Part shown: positions 43,903 to 53,764 of the stretch, piece after piece | Layout of the letters: each line of letters begins with the position of its first letter | Numbering within the stretch: position 1 is the first letter of the stretch | Assembly (NCBI RefSeq): GCF_943733665.1 | Contig: NZ_OX030782.1 | Location: 3,954,501-4,018,500 of the forward strand | Source of the DNA: Aquimarina sp. Aq107 | Lineage (GTDB): Bacteria; Bacteroidota; Bacteroidia; Flavobacteriales; Flavobacteriaceae | Length of the DNA: 64,000 nt | Reading direction: 5' to 3' | Notes under the pieces: model-generated | The model's database searches: none | What the model saw: the letters and a program-made list of their open reading frames with translations, nothing else | What the model was told of the DNA's origin: nothing | Program-made: the position numbers and the translations under genes

Positions 43903-45618
43903 CTATTCTAGATTCTTAATAAAATATGATGGCTGTATTCCTGTATTCTTATAAAATGCTCTAGAAAAAGATTGCACACTTTTAAAGCCAACTTCTTCAC
44001 CAATATATTTTATGGCATATCGCCTGAACTTATTATCATTTTTCAATTTTTGAATGCAATATTCAATTCTTAAATCATTCACATAGTTAGCAAAATTTTT
44101 TCCCTTATATACGTTTATCACCTTAGAAAAGTAAGACGAGTTTGTTTCAAATTTGGAAGCAACCAAACTCATTTTTATAGAAGAATCTAAAAAATGATTT
44201 TCTTTTTCAAAAACCGTTAACTTTTCTAGAATATCGTTTATTATATCAGATGGTATATCCAGTTCTTCTTGCGTTATTTCGTTTTTCTTGGGCTCCTCTA
44301 ATTTTACTTTTTCCTTTATAATCTCCTCAAACCTTCTTTTGTAAAGTTTTTGCCTCTTATAATAAATTATAACAAAACTAATAAGAATCAAAACTGTAAC
44401 TATTAAAATTAAAAGTTTAAACCTTGAATTATTTTGATTTAATTTTAAATTTTTAATTATTCTATTTCTTTCAGCAATAAGTAATTTTGTATCAAATTCT
44501 TTTACTATCTCGGATTTTAAACTTTCATTTCTCCTATTCGAAATACTATCAAGGGTAATTAACTTACCCATAAACTTTAATTGATTAGGTACATCCTTTT
44601 TCTTTTCAAAGTATTTAATTAGAAGTTCAAACACTTTCCTATTATCATTAGAATAGTTTTGCTTGGTAATCAAAGAATCTAATTTTAACAGATATGGAAT
44701 TGCCTTCTCCTCTCTATTTAGTCCAACTAAGGACTCTGATATTTTTTGATAGCAATAAATAGCATTTGTTTCGCTGTAAGAAGGGGAATTATTATTAAGT
44801 TTCGCAGTTTTGTATAATGAATCAAGGGCTTTATCATAATTTTGAAGCATATAACTATTTACTCCATTTAATAAAAGAAAAGTAGCATATGAGTCTGTAT
44901 CATTCTTTTTTAGACTTTTAAAAATTCCCTTGTTAATATAACTGGAAGCCGAATCTGGTATATTGGACCTATGAAAAGAATCTGAAATTGCAAACAAACT
45001 ACTTATGTAAATTCCGTAATATTTATTAATAGTATCTTGTGTTTTTACATACTCAATATTTTCCTTAAAAAACTTAATTGCCTCTTTAAAATCCCCAGTT
45101 GAATTTTTTAACAAACCAATATTGTGTTTGATAGCCATGTTCTGGAAGCTATTATTATTATTTTTGGCATACTCAAAAGCTACTAGATAATTTTGAAGAG
45201 CCTGTTTATTTTGAGATTTTCTAAAATAATATCTACCTTTCCACAAGTAAGCTAATCCTGGATAATCCTTGTTTTTAATATTTTTAGTTAAATCAATTAA
45301 ACTATCAAGATAGATTAATGAAATAGTATCTTTAAGAGAAGAAGCTAGAAATTTATATCCATCAGCAATTCTTAAAATATCTTCAGCTCTTTTAGCCTTT
45401 TTCATATAATATTTTAAATAGACTGTTGAACTTTTAGACTTGATATTTGAATTATTAAACAACTCTTTTAATTCCTCAAAAGTCTTATTTTTCAATGAAT
45501 CTTTAAACAACTCTTTTTGAGAACCGTCAACCGCCAATTTAGAGTTTTGAGAAAAGATGAAATTGGTAATTATGAAAATCCCAAAAACACAACTTCTTAC
45601 TAAAGTAATTTTATTCAT
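43903..45618 (-). CDS. TPR-transmembrane-AraC regulator
   Basis: 571 residues. Signal peptide or first membrane segment (CVFGIFIITNFIFSQ), about 330 residues of TPR helices (LAYLWKGRYYFRKSQNKQAL, YDKALDSLYKTAKLNNNSPS), a membrane helix (LLILIVTVLILISFVIIYYK), a linker and a C-terminal AraC helix-turn-helix pair (MSLVASKFETNSSYFSKVIN, YIGEEVGFKSVQSFSRAFYK, then TGIQPSYF). This layout puts the TPR sensor in the periplasm and the DNA-binding part in the cytoplasm. It lies upstream of the peptide gene and shares with it the palindrome CAATTTATAAATTG, so the peptide may be its ligand. Confidence 0.87.
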   Translation of the reverse strand: MNKITLVRSCVFGIFIITNFIFSQNSKLAVDGSQKELFKDSLKNKTFEELKELFNNSNIKSKSSTVYLKYYMKKAKRAEDILRIADGYKFLASSLKDTISLIYLDSLIDLTKNIKNKDYPGLAYLWKGRYYFRKSQNKQALQNYLVAFEYAKNNNNSFQNMAIKHNIGLLKNSTGDFKEAIKFFKENIEYVKTQDTINKYYGIYISSLFAISDSFHRSNIPDSASSYINKGIFKSLKKNDTDSYATFLLLNGVNSYMLQNYDKALDSLYKTAKLNNNSPSYSETNAIYCYQKISESLVGLNREEKAIPYLLKLDSLITKQNYSNDNRKVFELLIKYFEKKKDVPNQLKFMGKLITLDSISNRRNESLKSEIVKEFDTKLLIAERNRIIKNLKLNQNNSRFKLLILIVTVLILISFVIIYYKRQKLYKRRFEEIIKEKVKLEEPKKNEITQEELDIPSDIINDILEKLTVFEKENHFLDSSIKMSLVASKFETNSSYFSKVINVYKGKNFANYVNDLRIEYCIQKLKNDNKFRRYAIKYIGEEVGFKSVQSFSRAFYKNTGIQPSYFIKNLE

Positions 45619-45686
45619 ATAAAACCTTTTACAACAAGAGCATTACAATAATTTAACGTGTTGTTTTACAGTTACTTAAATATTAA

Positions 45687-45725
45687 CCAATTTATAAAAT
45701 AATAGTTTCAATTTATAAATTGAAA
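45687..45725. promoter_or_regulatory. palindrome copies upstream of the TPR-AraC gene
   Basis: CAATTTATAAAA at 45688-45699 (half copy) and TTTCAATTTATAAATTGAAA at 45706-45725 (20-bp perfect palindrome), 88-107 bp upstream of the regulator's ATG. The 14-bp centre recurs at 43846-43859. Confidence 0.6.
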
Positions 45726-45771
45726 TAACTCATACTTGCACTAACGCAAATCTCTAACATATATTTGCCTC

Positions 45772-45992
45772 GATCAAAATTTGATCTTGATATCAAATCA
45801 GTTACAAAGCTAAAATAAAAAACTAAAGAGACTGTACAGATTTCCGTAATTGATAATAACAACAAAACGAATGGCATACTAAAAATAGCTAACCTATAGA
45901 TCTGACCAATTTAGCAGATCTAAATAATTCATAAAATCATTCTACTGCAACTACAAGTTTGCAGACTTTATAAACGGTGTTTACAAACACCG
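45772..45992. promoter_or_regulatory. run of palindromes upstream of the broken sigma gene
   Basis: GATCAAAATTTGATC (45772-45786), TTGATATCAA (45787-45796), TAGATCTG/CAGATCTA (45897-45922) and CGGTGTTT/AAACACCG (45975-45992, two bases apart). A TATATTTG (-7-like) stands at about 45760. The region between the AraC and sigma genes has no ORF. Separate operators or folded leader sequences are possible. Confidence 0.4.
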
Positions 45993-46034
45993 ACAAGGTA
46001 TCTTATGTCTAATTTAAAAGGGAAACACAACAAT

Positions 46035-46605
46035 ATGAACACAACAAAAAATCAACAAATCATAGATGGAATCATTGCTGGGGATAGTATGATTCTAAAG
46101 TCATTTTACAAAAAAAAACCTACCTCCTGTCAGAAAGCTAATTAGACAATATCAAGGAACTGCAGAAGATGTAGAAGATATATTTCAGGAAGCCTTGGTA
46201 TTACTTTATCATAAGCTACGTTCTGGAAACATAGAACTACCTATATCTTCTATAGAAACCTACTTTATTGGAATTTGTAAAAATCTGTGGAGAAACAAAT
46301 TACGCAAACAACGCAGGATAGAACATCAAGAAATTAACGAAAAAAATCTGGCAGATACATCAGATTCAATTTTAATCGGAATTACAAAAGAACACCAACT
46401 TGATATCTTTCATAAACACCTTAATAACCTAAGCAATAGCAGTAAAAATGTATTAAATCTATTTTTTGAAGGAAAAAGCATGAAAGATATTGCTAGCAGT
46501 ACCGGATATACTGAGGGATATACACGCAAAAAGAAATGCATAATTAAAGAACGTCTATACAAAATGGTTCAAAACGATCCTGTGTACAAGGAATTGGTAG
46601 CTTAA
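46035..46605 (+). pseudogene. ECF sigma factor interrupted at an A9 run
   Basis: From the ATG at 46035 (MNTTKNQQIIDGIIAGDSMI) the frame runs into a stop after the A9 run at 46110-46118. With eight A the frame continues NLPPVRKLIRQYQGTAEDVE, DIFQEALVLLYHKL, YFIGICKNLWRNKL and region 4 LSNSSKNVLNLFFEGKSMKD to the stop at 46605, about 189 residues, the same size as the intact sigma at 21583-22155. So either one A too many (mutation or sequencing error) or transcriptional slippage at A9. The downstream part is otherwise undamaged, suggesting a recent change or a functional slip site. It stands upstream of the T9SS/Rhs operon. Confidence 0.75.
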
Positions 46606-46690
46606 TAAAAAATTCAGCATATAAGAGTTGACATTATCCATGTCCTGAAACGTAGCAAAATGTCATCATAATAAAAAAATAACAATTCGA

Positions 46691-46722
46691 GGTAACATTT
46701 CGATTCGTAATGACACAATACA
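46691..46722 (+). promoter_or_regulatory. ECF-type promoter candidate, T9SS/Rhs operon
   Basis: GGTAACATTT at 46691-46700 and GACACAATA from base 22 of the motif, matching the copy at 27049-27018 in both boxes. 113 bp before the ATG at 46804. The rest of the gap 46606-46803 shows nothing more. Confidence 0.6.
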
Positions 46723-46803
46723 CTAGTAACTAACAATATAATCCAACATATTTCAATTAAACAAGAACCTCAAACATTTTATAAACTTTTAAAATCATAA
46801 ACT

Positions 46804-47262
46804 ATGAAACGAAAACTCTTTTTCATGTTGATCCTACTATTAGGGTTTGTATCTCATTCTCAAACAGTTTTGGACTTTACCTATGATCCATCAGGTAATC
46901 AAATGCTTAGAAAAGAAGGAACTGCTTCCAGAAGTGTTCAAACCGCTGTATCAGATAGCATATCTTACAATAAAGATCCACTAAATGAATTAACCGCTGA
47001 AGTAATCGAAAATCATTTCACGGTTTCTCCTAACCCTACTACAGGAGCGGCAACCCTTCGTTGGGATCCTATGTTTTCGGAACAAATAATCAATATTGAA
47101 CTAATCAGCTTGATTACCAGTGAAAAAACTCCAATAAAACGGACCAGAGGAAACTCATTGAGCATCGATCTATCAGGAAAAGTAACTGGACTTTATGTGG
47201 TGACTTTTTATCTCAATAATGAAACTGTAAATAAAGTGCAGAAAAAAATCATAAAACTCTAA
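46804..47262 (+). CDS. small T9SS-tagged protein with a YD-repeat-like segment
   Basis: 152 residues. Signal peptide (LFFMLILLLGFVSHSQ). Directly after it comes VLDFTYDPSGNQMLRKEG, which looks like a single RHS/YD unit, then a linker and a T9SS type A sorting domain (SPNPTTGAATLRWDP, KVTGLYVVTFYLNNETVNKV). It stands 37 bp before the giant Rhs gene, which itself has no sorting domain. A possible surface partner or export helper of the Rhs protein. Confidence 0.75.
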   Translation: MKRKLFFMLILLLGFVSHSQTVLDFTYDPSGNQMLRKEGTASRSVQTAVSDSISYNKDPLNELTAEVIENHFTVSPNPTTGAATLRWDPMFSEQIINIELISLITSEKTPIKRTRGNSLSIDLSGKVTGLYVVTFYLNNETVNKVQKKIIKL

Positions 47263-47299
47263 AATACACATCATACAAACATCTTTAAAATCAGCGTAG

Positions 47300-50200
47300 A
47301 TGAAAACAAAACATATCACATACTTATGTGCCTTCTTTTTATGGATACTAAGTATACAAACACAAGCACAGGAAGCTACCAATCTACACCCAGTAGATGA
47401 ATTCTCGTATACCAAACATCGGGCAACAGTATCTTTTACTGAAAATACAACTTCTAAAAATAACAAAGTATCAACCGCTAAAGAAACCGCTTTCAGCACA
47501 AAAAGTAGTAGCAGAGAAGCCGGAATAACTCCGGGTATTTTTAATGTTTCTCTAACCGGAGCAGCTACCTATACTGTTCCTATTAACGTACCTCCAGGAA
47601 TCGCAGGAGTTTCACCGGAAATCAGCATCGCTTATAATAGCCAATCCGGTGAAGGAACTATTAGTAATGGCTGGAACATAGGTGGACTATCTTCCATTAC
47701 CAGAATATCGTCTACTAAGTATCATGATGGTTCGATAGACCCTGTTGATTTTGATGCCTTAGATCGTTTCGCTTTAGATGGACAACGGTTAGTTTTAAAA
47801 ACAGGAACCTATGGAGCGAATGGAGCAGAATATCAAACAGAGAATTATTCCAATCTAAAAATAACTTCTCACGGGACTTCTCCTTATGGTGCTAGTTACG
47901 GACCTTCTTATTTTATGGTCAAATATCCAGATGGCTCTACGGCTTTTTATGGTAATACAACTGCTTCACGATCTCGATTGGAATATGCTTTAACCACTTG
48001 GGAAACTCCACAGGGTATTCGAATTACATACCAATATACTGCTCAAGATAATGTACTTCAAATTTCTAAAATATTATATGGCTCTAAAGGAAGTGCTACG
48101 GCTATTAACGAAATTCGATTTATATACGGTAATAGAGCTGTAGCACAAAATACAGCGGTTGTAAACACGGGATTTACTAGAAAAAAGATACCAACAGAGA
48201 TACAGGTCTATGGAAACGGAAGTCCTTATAAAAATTACCTGTTAACATATCGCACCGAAATAAATTGGGGTGTCAATAAAAGTATACAAAATCTGCATAA
48301 AATTACAGAATACACTGGGGATAAAAGTAAATCATTACAACAGATTATTTTTGGTTACGGAATCGATGATGGGAAAACAAACCACGCACTTACCACTAGT
48401 GATCTAGGTGTGGTCAATATAGAGCAACGTAATTCGGAAGTAGTATCTCTAGATCTTACTGGAGATGGGAAAATGGATTTTATGGTATATCCAAATACCA
48501 AAGATAAGTTCTATCTTTTTAAAGATACTAACTATAGACGCTCCTATACAATTGATACAGGAGGAAAGTTTGAAAACATTTTTCCTACGACCTGGTTAAA
48601 TCATCAGAATAAAATACTTAAAGGACAAGGGCTAACGGTTGTTCAAAACAGTTCGAACAACAAAGTAAAATTTAAAGTGTATTCAAATGGTTTTTCTAGT
48701 AGTCCCGTTGACTTGCAATATGAAAAGACCTGGAGTGCTCCTACCTATACTGAAATGTTTAGCTGTAATTTTGGTTCCAGTACCAGAAGGATACCACAGA
48801 GATATATTTCAGGAGATTTTAACGGTGATGGACTCTCCGATATTATCGCCATTGGAAAACCCTATTCTAGCAGGACCTGTAGAACTACAACACCTCCACC
48901 TGGACAGAGTTGTGACGGTGGGCCCGATCAAATCGCTGTTAATAATGATCCAACTACTAATCAACAAACCAATTTATTTGGAGGTTGTTGTGAATGTAAT
49001 ACAAACAACAATGATATTTCAAGAGTCACATTTATTAATATGGATAGAAGACTCACTTCAGGCTTTGCTATTAATTCAGGACGTATAAGACCTCTTGGTG
49101 ATGATGATAGAATTTTTGGCATTGATGTCAATGGGGATGGAAAAACAGATATTATGCATGTATCTAACGGACGTGTAGATGTATATTCTATTAATGGTAA
49201 CAATCAATTAGCCCTTTTATGGTCAACTACTAACTCATATATCAAAAATGATTTCCCAATTCTTATTGGAGATTATAATGGAGACGGGAAGACCGATTTT
49301 ATGACTCCTCAAGGAAATAATTCCTACAAATTCCAGTATTTCACATCTACAGGAAGTAAATTTATAGCACAATCTTCCACTTTTTCCTTCAATTTTAAAA
49401 ATAGTTATTTCAGCGAAGCAAGTGGTAAATGGTTTGGTTTTAACCTATTTCCAGTAGATATTAATAAGGATGGTAAAACGGATATCATTCAATATGATAC
49501 CGAGACTTGGAATAATAGTTCCAATGGAAAACAAAAATTTAACATTTTCCATAATCTCGGTAGACAAGGAAACAGTGCATCGATTACTTTTCAGGCTAAA
49601 AATGCCGACAGCAAATCAATTACCGGAAATCTAAAACATTTTCCAGTACCCGTATTTCTATCATCTCAGGGACCTAACGATAACTTGGAGTTTGCCACAA
49701 TTTCTAATCAATGGATACATTCATTTACATCTACTACAGATTTTAAAAAATTAAGTACCCTACAAAGTATTTCAAATAATGGAGTGGTTTATAATATCAA
49801 CTATACTACATTAAATGACACAGGTGATGGTAGTACTTACAAAGAAGGGAACTCTCAAATATATCCTTATGTAGATATTCGTAATTCTCTGGGGATTGAT
49901 ATTGTAAGTAATGTAGAACGAAAAGTATCTGGTATTCCAACCGTACAACAAGAGTTTTATTACAATGGAGCTGTATCCCATTTGGAAGGTTTGGGATTTC
50001 AGGGATTTCAATATATATCCCGCAGTAACTGGCATACAGGCGCAACAGATCGAATTTTTACCAATTATACCCATGATATATCATTAAGAGGTGCTATTAC
50101 TTCCCAGTTTCAGACTCCCTACACCCAACGATTCGGAACAATACCTTCTGATTATATAGCGAAAACTACCAACATCTTTGAGCAATCATTGGCTACTAAT

Positions 50201-53200
50201 AAGGTTTTCAAATTAAAAAACACCCAGTCTACAGTACAAAATCAACTCGATGGAACTGTAACTACGAGTCACTTTGTGTATGACGGTTATAATAATCCTA
50301 CCAGTATTACAGTGAACTTTTCTGGCCATGGAAGCACTACAACTACGAATACGTATAGTAATAGCACTGGAAACGATTTCTATATTGGAAGACCAACAGT
50401 AAAAAAAGTAAGTACTTCTATAGGAACACAATCATTTAGTACAGAAGAGCGATATACCTATTCAGGTGCATTGATTACAAGTGTAAAAACCAAAGGAAAC
50501 GCAACACAGTTCGATACAGAAAGTTATACCCATGATGCTTTTGGAAATATTACCAAAATTACTTCTGCTCCCTATGGAGAAACTGCGAGAATAGCTAGTT
50601 ATAAATACGATGCTTCTGGTAGATTTTTAACAGAGTCTACTGATACAGAAGGATTAACTTCTGCTTATCAATATAACACTAATACCGGAGTCATGATTAA
50701 TCAAACGAATCCGTATGGTCAAAAAACAACATATGAATACGACCTATGGCATCGTCCAGTAAAAGTAACTGACTTTCTGGGCAACAGCACTGCAACTACG
50801 TTTTCTAAAAGTAGTAGTTGGGTGACAACTGCAACGGTTACCAGTGATGACGGAAGTGCTGTAGAATCTATAACTGACCCTTTAGACCGTTTAATCAGCG
50901 AAGGTAGAAAAACAATGGATGGTAATTGGTCTAAATTATCTTATCAATACGATGCATTGGATAGAGTAACCGGACGAAGTGAACCTCATTATGGAAATGC
51001 TGCTTCTGAGTGGAATACCATTGAATATGACTTCTATGGAAGAGTAGCAAGAGAAAATCTATTTTCGGGTAAAACGATTACATATACCTATAATGGCTTG
51101 GCAACAACTGTTAATGATGGTACTAAAATAGTAACCACTACTAATGATGCACTTGGAAACGTTACACGATTGGATGATCCAGGAGGTACCATTAGATATA
51201 CTTATTTTGGAAATGGAAATATGAAAACTTCTTCTTTTGAAGGAGCAACTCAAATTATCGAACAGGATGGATGGGGACGTAAAACCAAACTTACAGATCC
51301 TTCAGCAGGAGTATATACCTATAGTTATAATGGATTTAATGAGATTATTGAGCAAACTTCTCCAAAAGGAATAACAACTAATACCTATTCAGCAACTGGA
51401 CGAGTGCTGAGTAGTCATATCAAAGGTGATCTGACCGATATGATGAGTATTTATAATTATGATACCACTACTAAATTATTAGACCGTATTGATGGGACAG
51501 ATGCAATTAACAGAAAGTCATATTCCTTCATATATACCTATGATCAGCATTTAAGACCAAAGCAAATTTCTGAAAATAATGGGGAGGCTAGTTTTTCTTT
51601 AGCCTATGAATATGACCAATACTCCAGAATTCGAAAGGAAATACATACCGCGGATCTCAATCGAAGAAACAGTACTAGTGAAATGGTATACAATTATAAT
51701 ACTCATGGAGCTTTTATAGGTTTTGATCAGTGGAAGATCAAAGAAACCAATGCTCGTAATCAGATCACCGATATTGAGTTAGGAACTGGTGATTTAGAAA
51801 CGATGGAGTACGATACTTACGGATATCTTAAGAAAAATGCAGTGTATAATACAGATTTGGGTGCTAACTATATCGAAAACACTTATACCTTTAATGCAAG
51901 TCTCGGAACACTATCTAGCAGATCTCATAAGACATCTATTACTGGTCACTCCGCTACTTATACTGAGAGTTTTCAATATGATACTCAGGATCGATTGACC
52001 TCCATTAGTGGTCCTTTTGCTAAAATCAATGTGTATGATAATTCAGGAAGAATTACAAAAAATTCTGATATCGGTGATCTTGCATACCAAGGAGGTAGTA
52101 AGCGATACCAACTCAAAAACATTAGCCTAAATACCAAAGGAGAACAGTTTTATCAAAACAGAGCAAGACAAGAAATCTCATACAATGCCTTTAAGAAACC
52201 TGTGGATATTTATGAAGATGGTAAAGGAAGAGTAACTTTTGAGTATGGACCTATGGGTAATCGTGTACGCGCCTGGTATGGAGGTTTGGATAAAAACAAA
52301 GAAGAGCGTACATATCGTAAACAATATGCATCGATTATTCCAGCAGAGATTGTCCAAAACACCAATGATAATAGTTACAAGTTTATCTTTTATAAAGGTG
52401 GAGATGCTTATAGTGCACCTATGGCAAGAGTCCATAAAATGACTGATCAAGGCAATAGTGCTGCTGAATACTACCTGCAAAGGGATCATCAGGGAAGTAT
52501 TCTGAACATAACCAAAGAAGTAACTGTAGGTAATCAGACTAAAGGAGAAGTTGTGGAACGAAGACAGTTCGGGGCTTGGGGAACTGTAGATGCATTCTGG
52601 TCTAAAGATACAGGAACTACTATGGGGCATAATAGCCTTTTGGATCGAGGGTATACTGGACATGAGCATTTCTTTGATGTTGGGTTAATTCATATGAATG
52701 GACGAATGTATGATCCTAAGATGCAACGTTTTTTGTCACCTGACAATTACATACAAAATCCATATGACACTCAAAATTATAACAGATATAGTTATGTCTT
52801 AAACAATCCATTAATGTATACCGACCCTACTGGAGAAATGGCAAATTGTGGTTGTGGAGGTTTCGGATGGTCTTATGCAAATGGTGGTTCTTTTAGTGAA
52901 AACTTACGATCCATCGGTGCCACTTTTGAAGGGCTTGGAGATACTTTTAGTAATGTTGGAGATTGGTTTAGTAGTAAGAAAACTAACTTAAAAAGCATCA
53001 GAGACTGGGTTGGTGGATGGTTTAAGAAACGATCTGCACAAGCTAGAAATATTGAAGTGGCTAATTCTTCAGTGAGTGGTGATCCCCTGATACATACAAG
53101 TTCAGTTGTATCTCTTGCTTTTACTAGTTCCGGTAGTTCAGCAGCTAGATCTAATGCACTTATGGCCCAATTTCGAAAAGCTTTTCGATTTAAATATGAA

Positions 53201-53746
53201 AGAGGCTTTGGTTTTGGTTTGGGAGTCAAGGCTACCAAAAAATTTAAACTAGAAGGAAATCTAGATGTTCTTAAAGCTGAATATTATTCAGGAAGAGATA
53301 GATTGAAACTTAAACTTTTTGATCTTACAGGGAAAGTTAATATAGGAATTCCAAGATCAAGCGATATTAATTTTGACTTGGCTGGTCAAGTGGCTGAATT
53401 GCGTTTTAAAAATGTATTTAGTAATTCATTGAAAGAAAAACCTGAAGCTCCTAGTTTTGAGCGATTCGATTTTGGAAAAGGAACAGCTATTTTTATCGGA
53501 GGGTTAGGTCAAGAAAAGATTCGTTTTGGTGGGACAGGTTCCATAGCAAGATACACTCCTGAAAATCAACTTCAAATTTTAGTTGGAAGACCTGTTTTTG
53601 GAATGGGAACAGAAAATACTGGAGCGTTTGATATTTTTGATGAAGTAGATTTGGGATTTAAATTTAAAGCATTAAAAGGCCAGATAACGTTAGGATTAAA
53701 CGTGAATGAATTACAAAAATTTATTCAATTGGTAAGAAAAAAATAG
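47300..53746 (+). CDS. giant SpvB / FG-GAP / RHS-repeat protein
   Basis: 2148 residues. Signal peptide (ITYLCAFFLWILSIQTQAQ). About 74-330 is SpvB-like (ITPGIFNVSLTGAATYTVPI, PEISIAYNSQSGEG, SNGWNIGGLSSITR). About 380-740 has FG-GAP/VCBS repeats (LDLTGDGKMDFMVY, GDFNGDGLSDIIAI, IDVNGDGKTDIMHV, GDYNGDGKTDFMTP). About 1000-1800 has RHS/YD repeats, then the RHS core end (NGRMYDPKMQRFLSPDNYIQ and NNPLMYTDPTGE, about 1845). The last 300 residues are outside the core: a Gly/Cys-rich part, then beta-rich sequence (NLDVLKAEYYSGRDRLKLKL), without a nuclease or ADP-ribosyltransferase motif I can see. The layout matches the BC part of Tc toxins and secreted Rhs toxins. Confidence 0.9.
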   Translation: MKTKHITYLCAFFLWILSIQTQAQEATNLHPVDEFSYTKHRATVSFTENTTSKNNKVSTAKETAFSTKSSSREAGITPGIFNVSLTGAATYTVPINVPPGIAGVSPEISIAYNSQSGEGTISNGWNIGGLSSITRISSTKYHDGSIDPVDFDALDRFALDGQRLVLKTGTYGANGAEYQTENYSNLKITSHGTSPYGASYGPSYFMVKYPDGSTAFYGNTTASRSRLEYALTTWETPQGIRITYQYTAQDNVLQISKILYGSKGSATAINEIRFIYGNRAVAQNTAVVNTGFTRKKIPTEIQVYGNGSPYKNYLLTYRTEINWGVNKSIQNLHKITEYTGDKSKSLQQIIFGYGIDDGKTNHALTTSDLGVVNIEQRNSEVVSLDLTGDGKMDFMVYPNTKDKFYLFKDTNYRRSYTIDTGGKFENIFPTTWLNHQNKILKGQGLTVVQNSSNNKVKFKVYSNGFSSSPVDLQYEKTWSAPTYTEMFSCNFGSSTRRIPQRYISGDFNGDGLSDIIAIGKPYSSRTCRTTTPPPGQSCDGGPDQIAVNNDPTTNQQTNLFGGCCECNTNNNDISRVTFINMDRRLTSGFAINSGRIRPLGDDDRIFGIDVNGDGKTDIMHVSNGRVDVYSINGNNQLALLWSTTNSYIKNDFPILIGDYNGDGKTDFMTPQGNNSYKFQYFTSTGSKFIAQSSTFSFNFKNSYFSEASGKWFGFNLFPVDINKDGKTDIIQYDTETWNNSSNGKQKFNIFHNLGRQGNSASITFQAKNADSKSITGNLKHFPVPVFLSSQGPNDNLEFATISNQWIHSFTSTTDFKKLSTLQSISNNGVVYNINYTTLNDTGDGSTYKEGNSQIYPYVDIRNSLGIDIVSNVERKVSGIPTVQQEFYYNGAVSHLEGLGFQGFQYISRSNWHTGATDRIFTNYTHDISLRGAITSQFQTPYTQRFGTIPSDYIAKTTNIFEQSLATNKVFKLKNTQSTVQNQLDGTVTTSHFVYDGYNNPTSITVNFSGHGSTTTTNTYSNSTGNDFYIGRPTVKKVSTSIGTQSFSTEERYTYSGALITSVKTKGNATQFDTESYTHDAFGNITKITSAPYGETARIASYKYDASGRFLTESTDTEGLTSAYQYNTNTGVMINQTNPYGQKTTYEYDLWHRPVKVTDFLGNSTATTFSKSSSWVTTATVTSDDGSAVESITDPLDRLISEGRKTMDGNWSKLSYQYDALDRVTGRSEPHYGNAASEWNTIEYDFYGRVARENLFSGKTITYTYNGLATTVNDGTKIVTTTNDALGNVTRLDDPGGTIRYTYFGNGNMKTSSFEGATQIIEQDGWGRKTKLTDPSAGVYTYSYNGFNEIIEQTSPKGITTNTYSATGRVLSSHIKGDLTDMMSIYNYDTTTKLLDRIDGTDAINRKSYSFIYTYDQHLRPKQISENNGEASFSLAYEYDQYSRIRKEIHTADLNRRNSTSEMVYNYNTHGAFIGFDQWKIKETNARNQITDIELGTGDLETMEYDTYGYLKKNAVYNTDLGANYIENTYTFNASLGTLSSRSHKTSITGHSATYTESFQYDTQDRLTSISGPFAKINVYDNSGRITKNSDIGDLAYQGGSKRYQLKNISLNTKGEQFYQNRARQEISYNAFKKPVDIYEDGKGRVTFEYGPMGNRVRAWYGGLDKNKEERTYRKQYASIIPAEIVQNTNDNSYKFIFYKGGDAYSAPMARVHKMTDQGNSAAEYYLQRDHQGSILNITKEVTVGNQTKGEVVERRQFGAWGTVDAFWSKDTGTTMGHNSLLDRGYTGHEHFFDVGLIHMNGRMYDPKMQRFLSPDNYIQNPYDTQNYNRYSYVLNNPLMYTDPTGEMANCGCGGFGWSYANGGSFSENLRSIGATFEGLGDTFSNVGDWFSSKKTNLKSIRDWVGGWFKKRSAQARNIEVANSSVSGDPLIHTSSVVSLAFTSSGSSAARSNALMAQFRKAFRFKYERGFGFGLGVKATKKFKLEGNLDVLKAEYYSGRDRLKLKLFDLTGKVNIGIPRSSDINFDLAGQVAELRFKNVFSNSLKEKPEAPSFERFDFGKGTAIFIGGLGQEKIRFGGTGSIARYTPENQLQILVGRPVFGMGTENTGAFDIFDEVDLGFKFKALKGQITLGLNVNELQKFIQLVRKK

Positions 53747-53764
53747 TTTGCAGTTTCTCACAAT

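Noticed and set aside
52178..52669. 163-aa minus-strand ORF inside the Rhs gene
   Set aside because: Antisense to the conserved RHS core; no start signal or family pattern.
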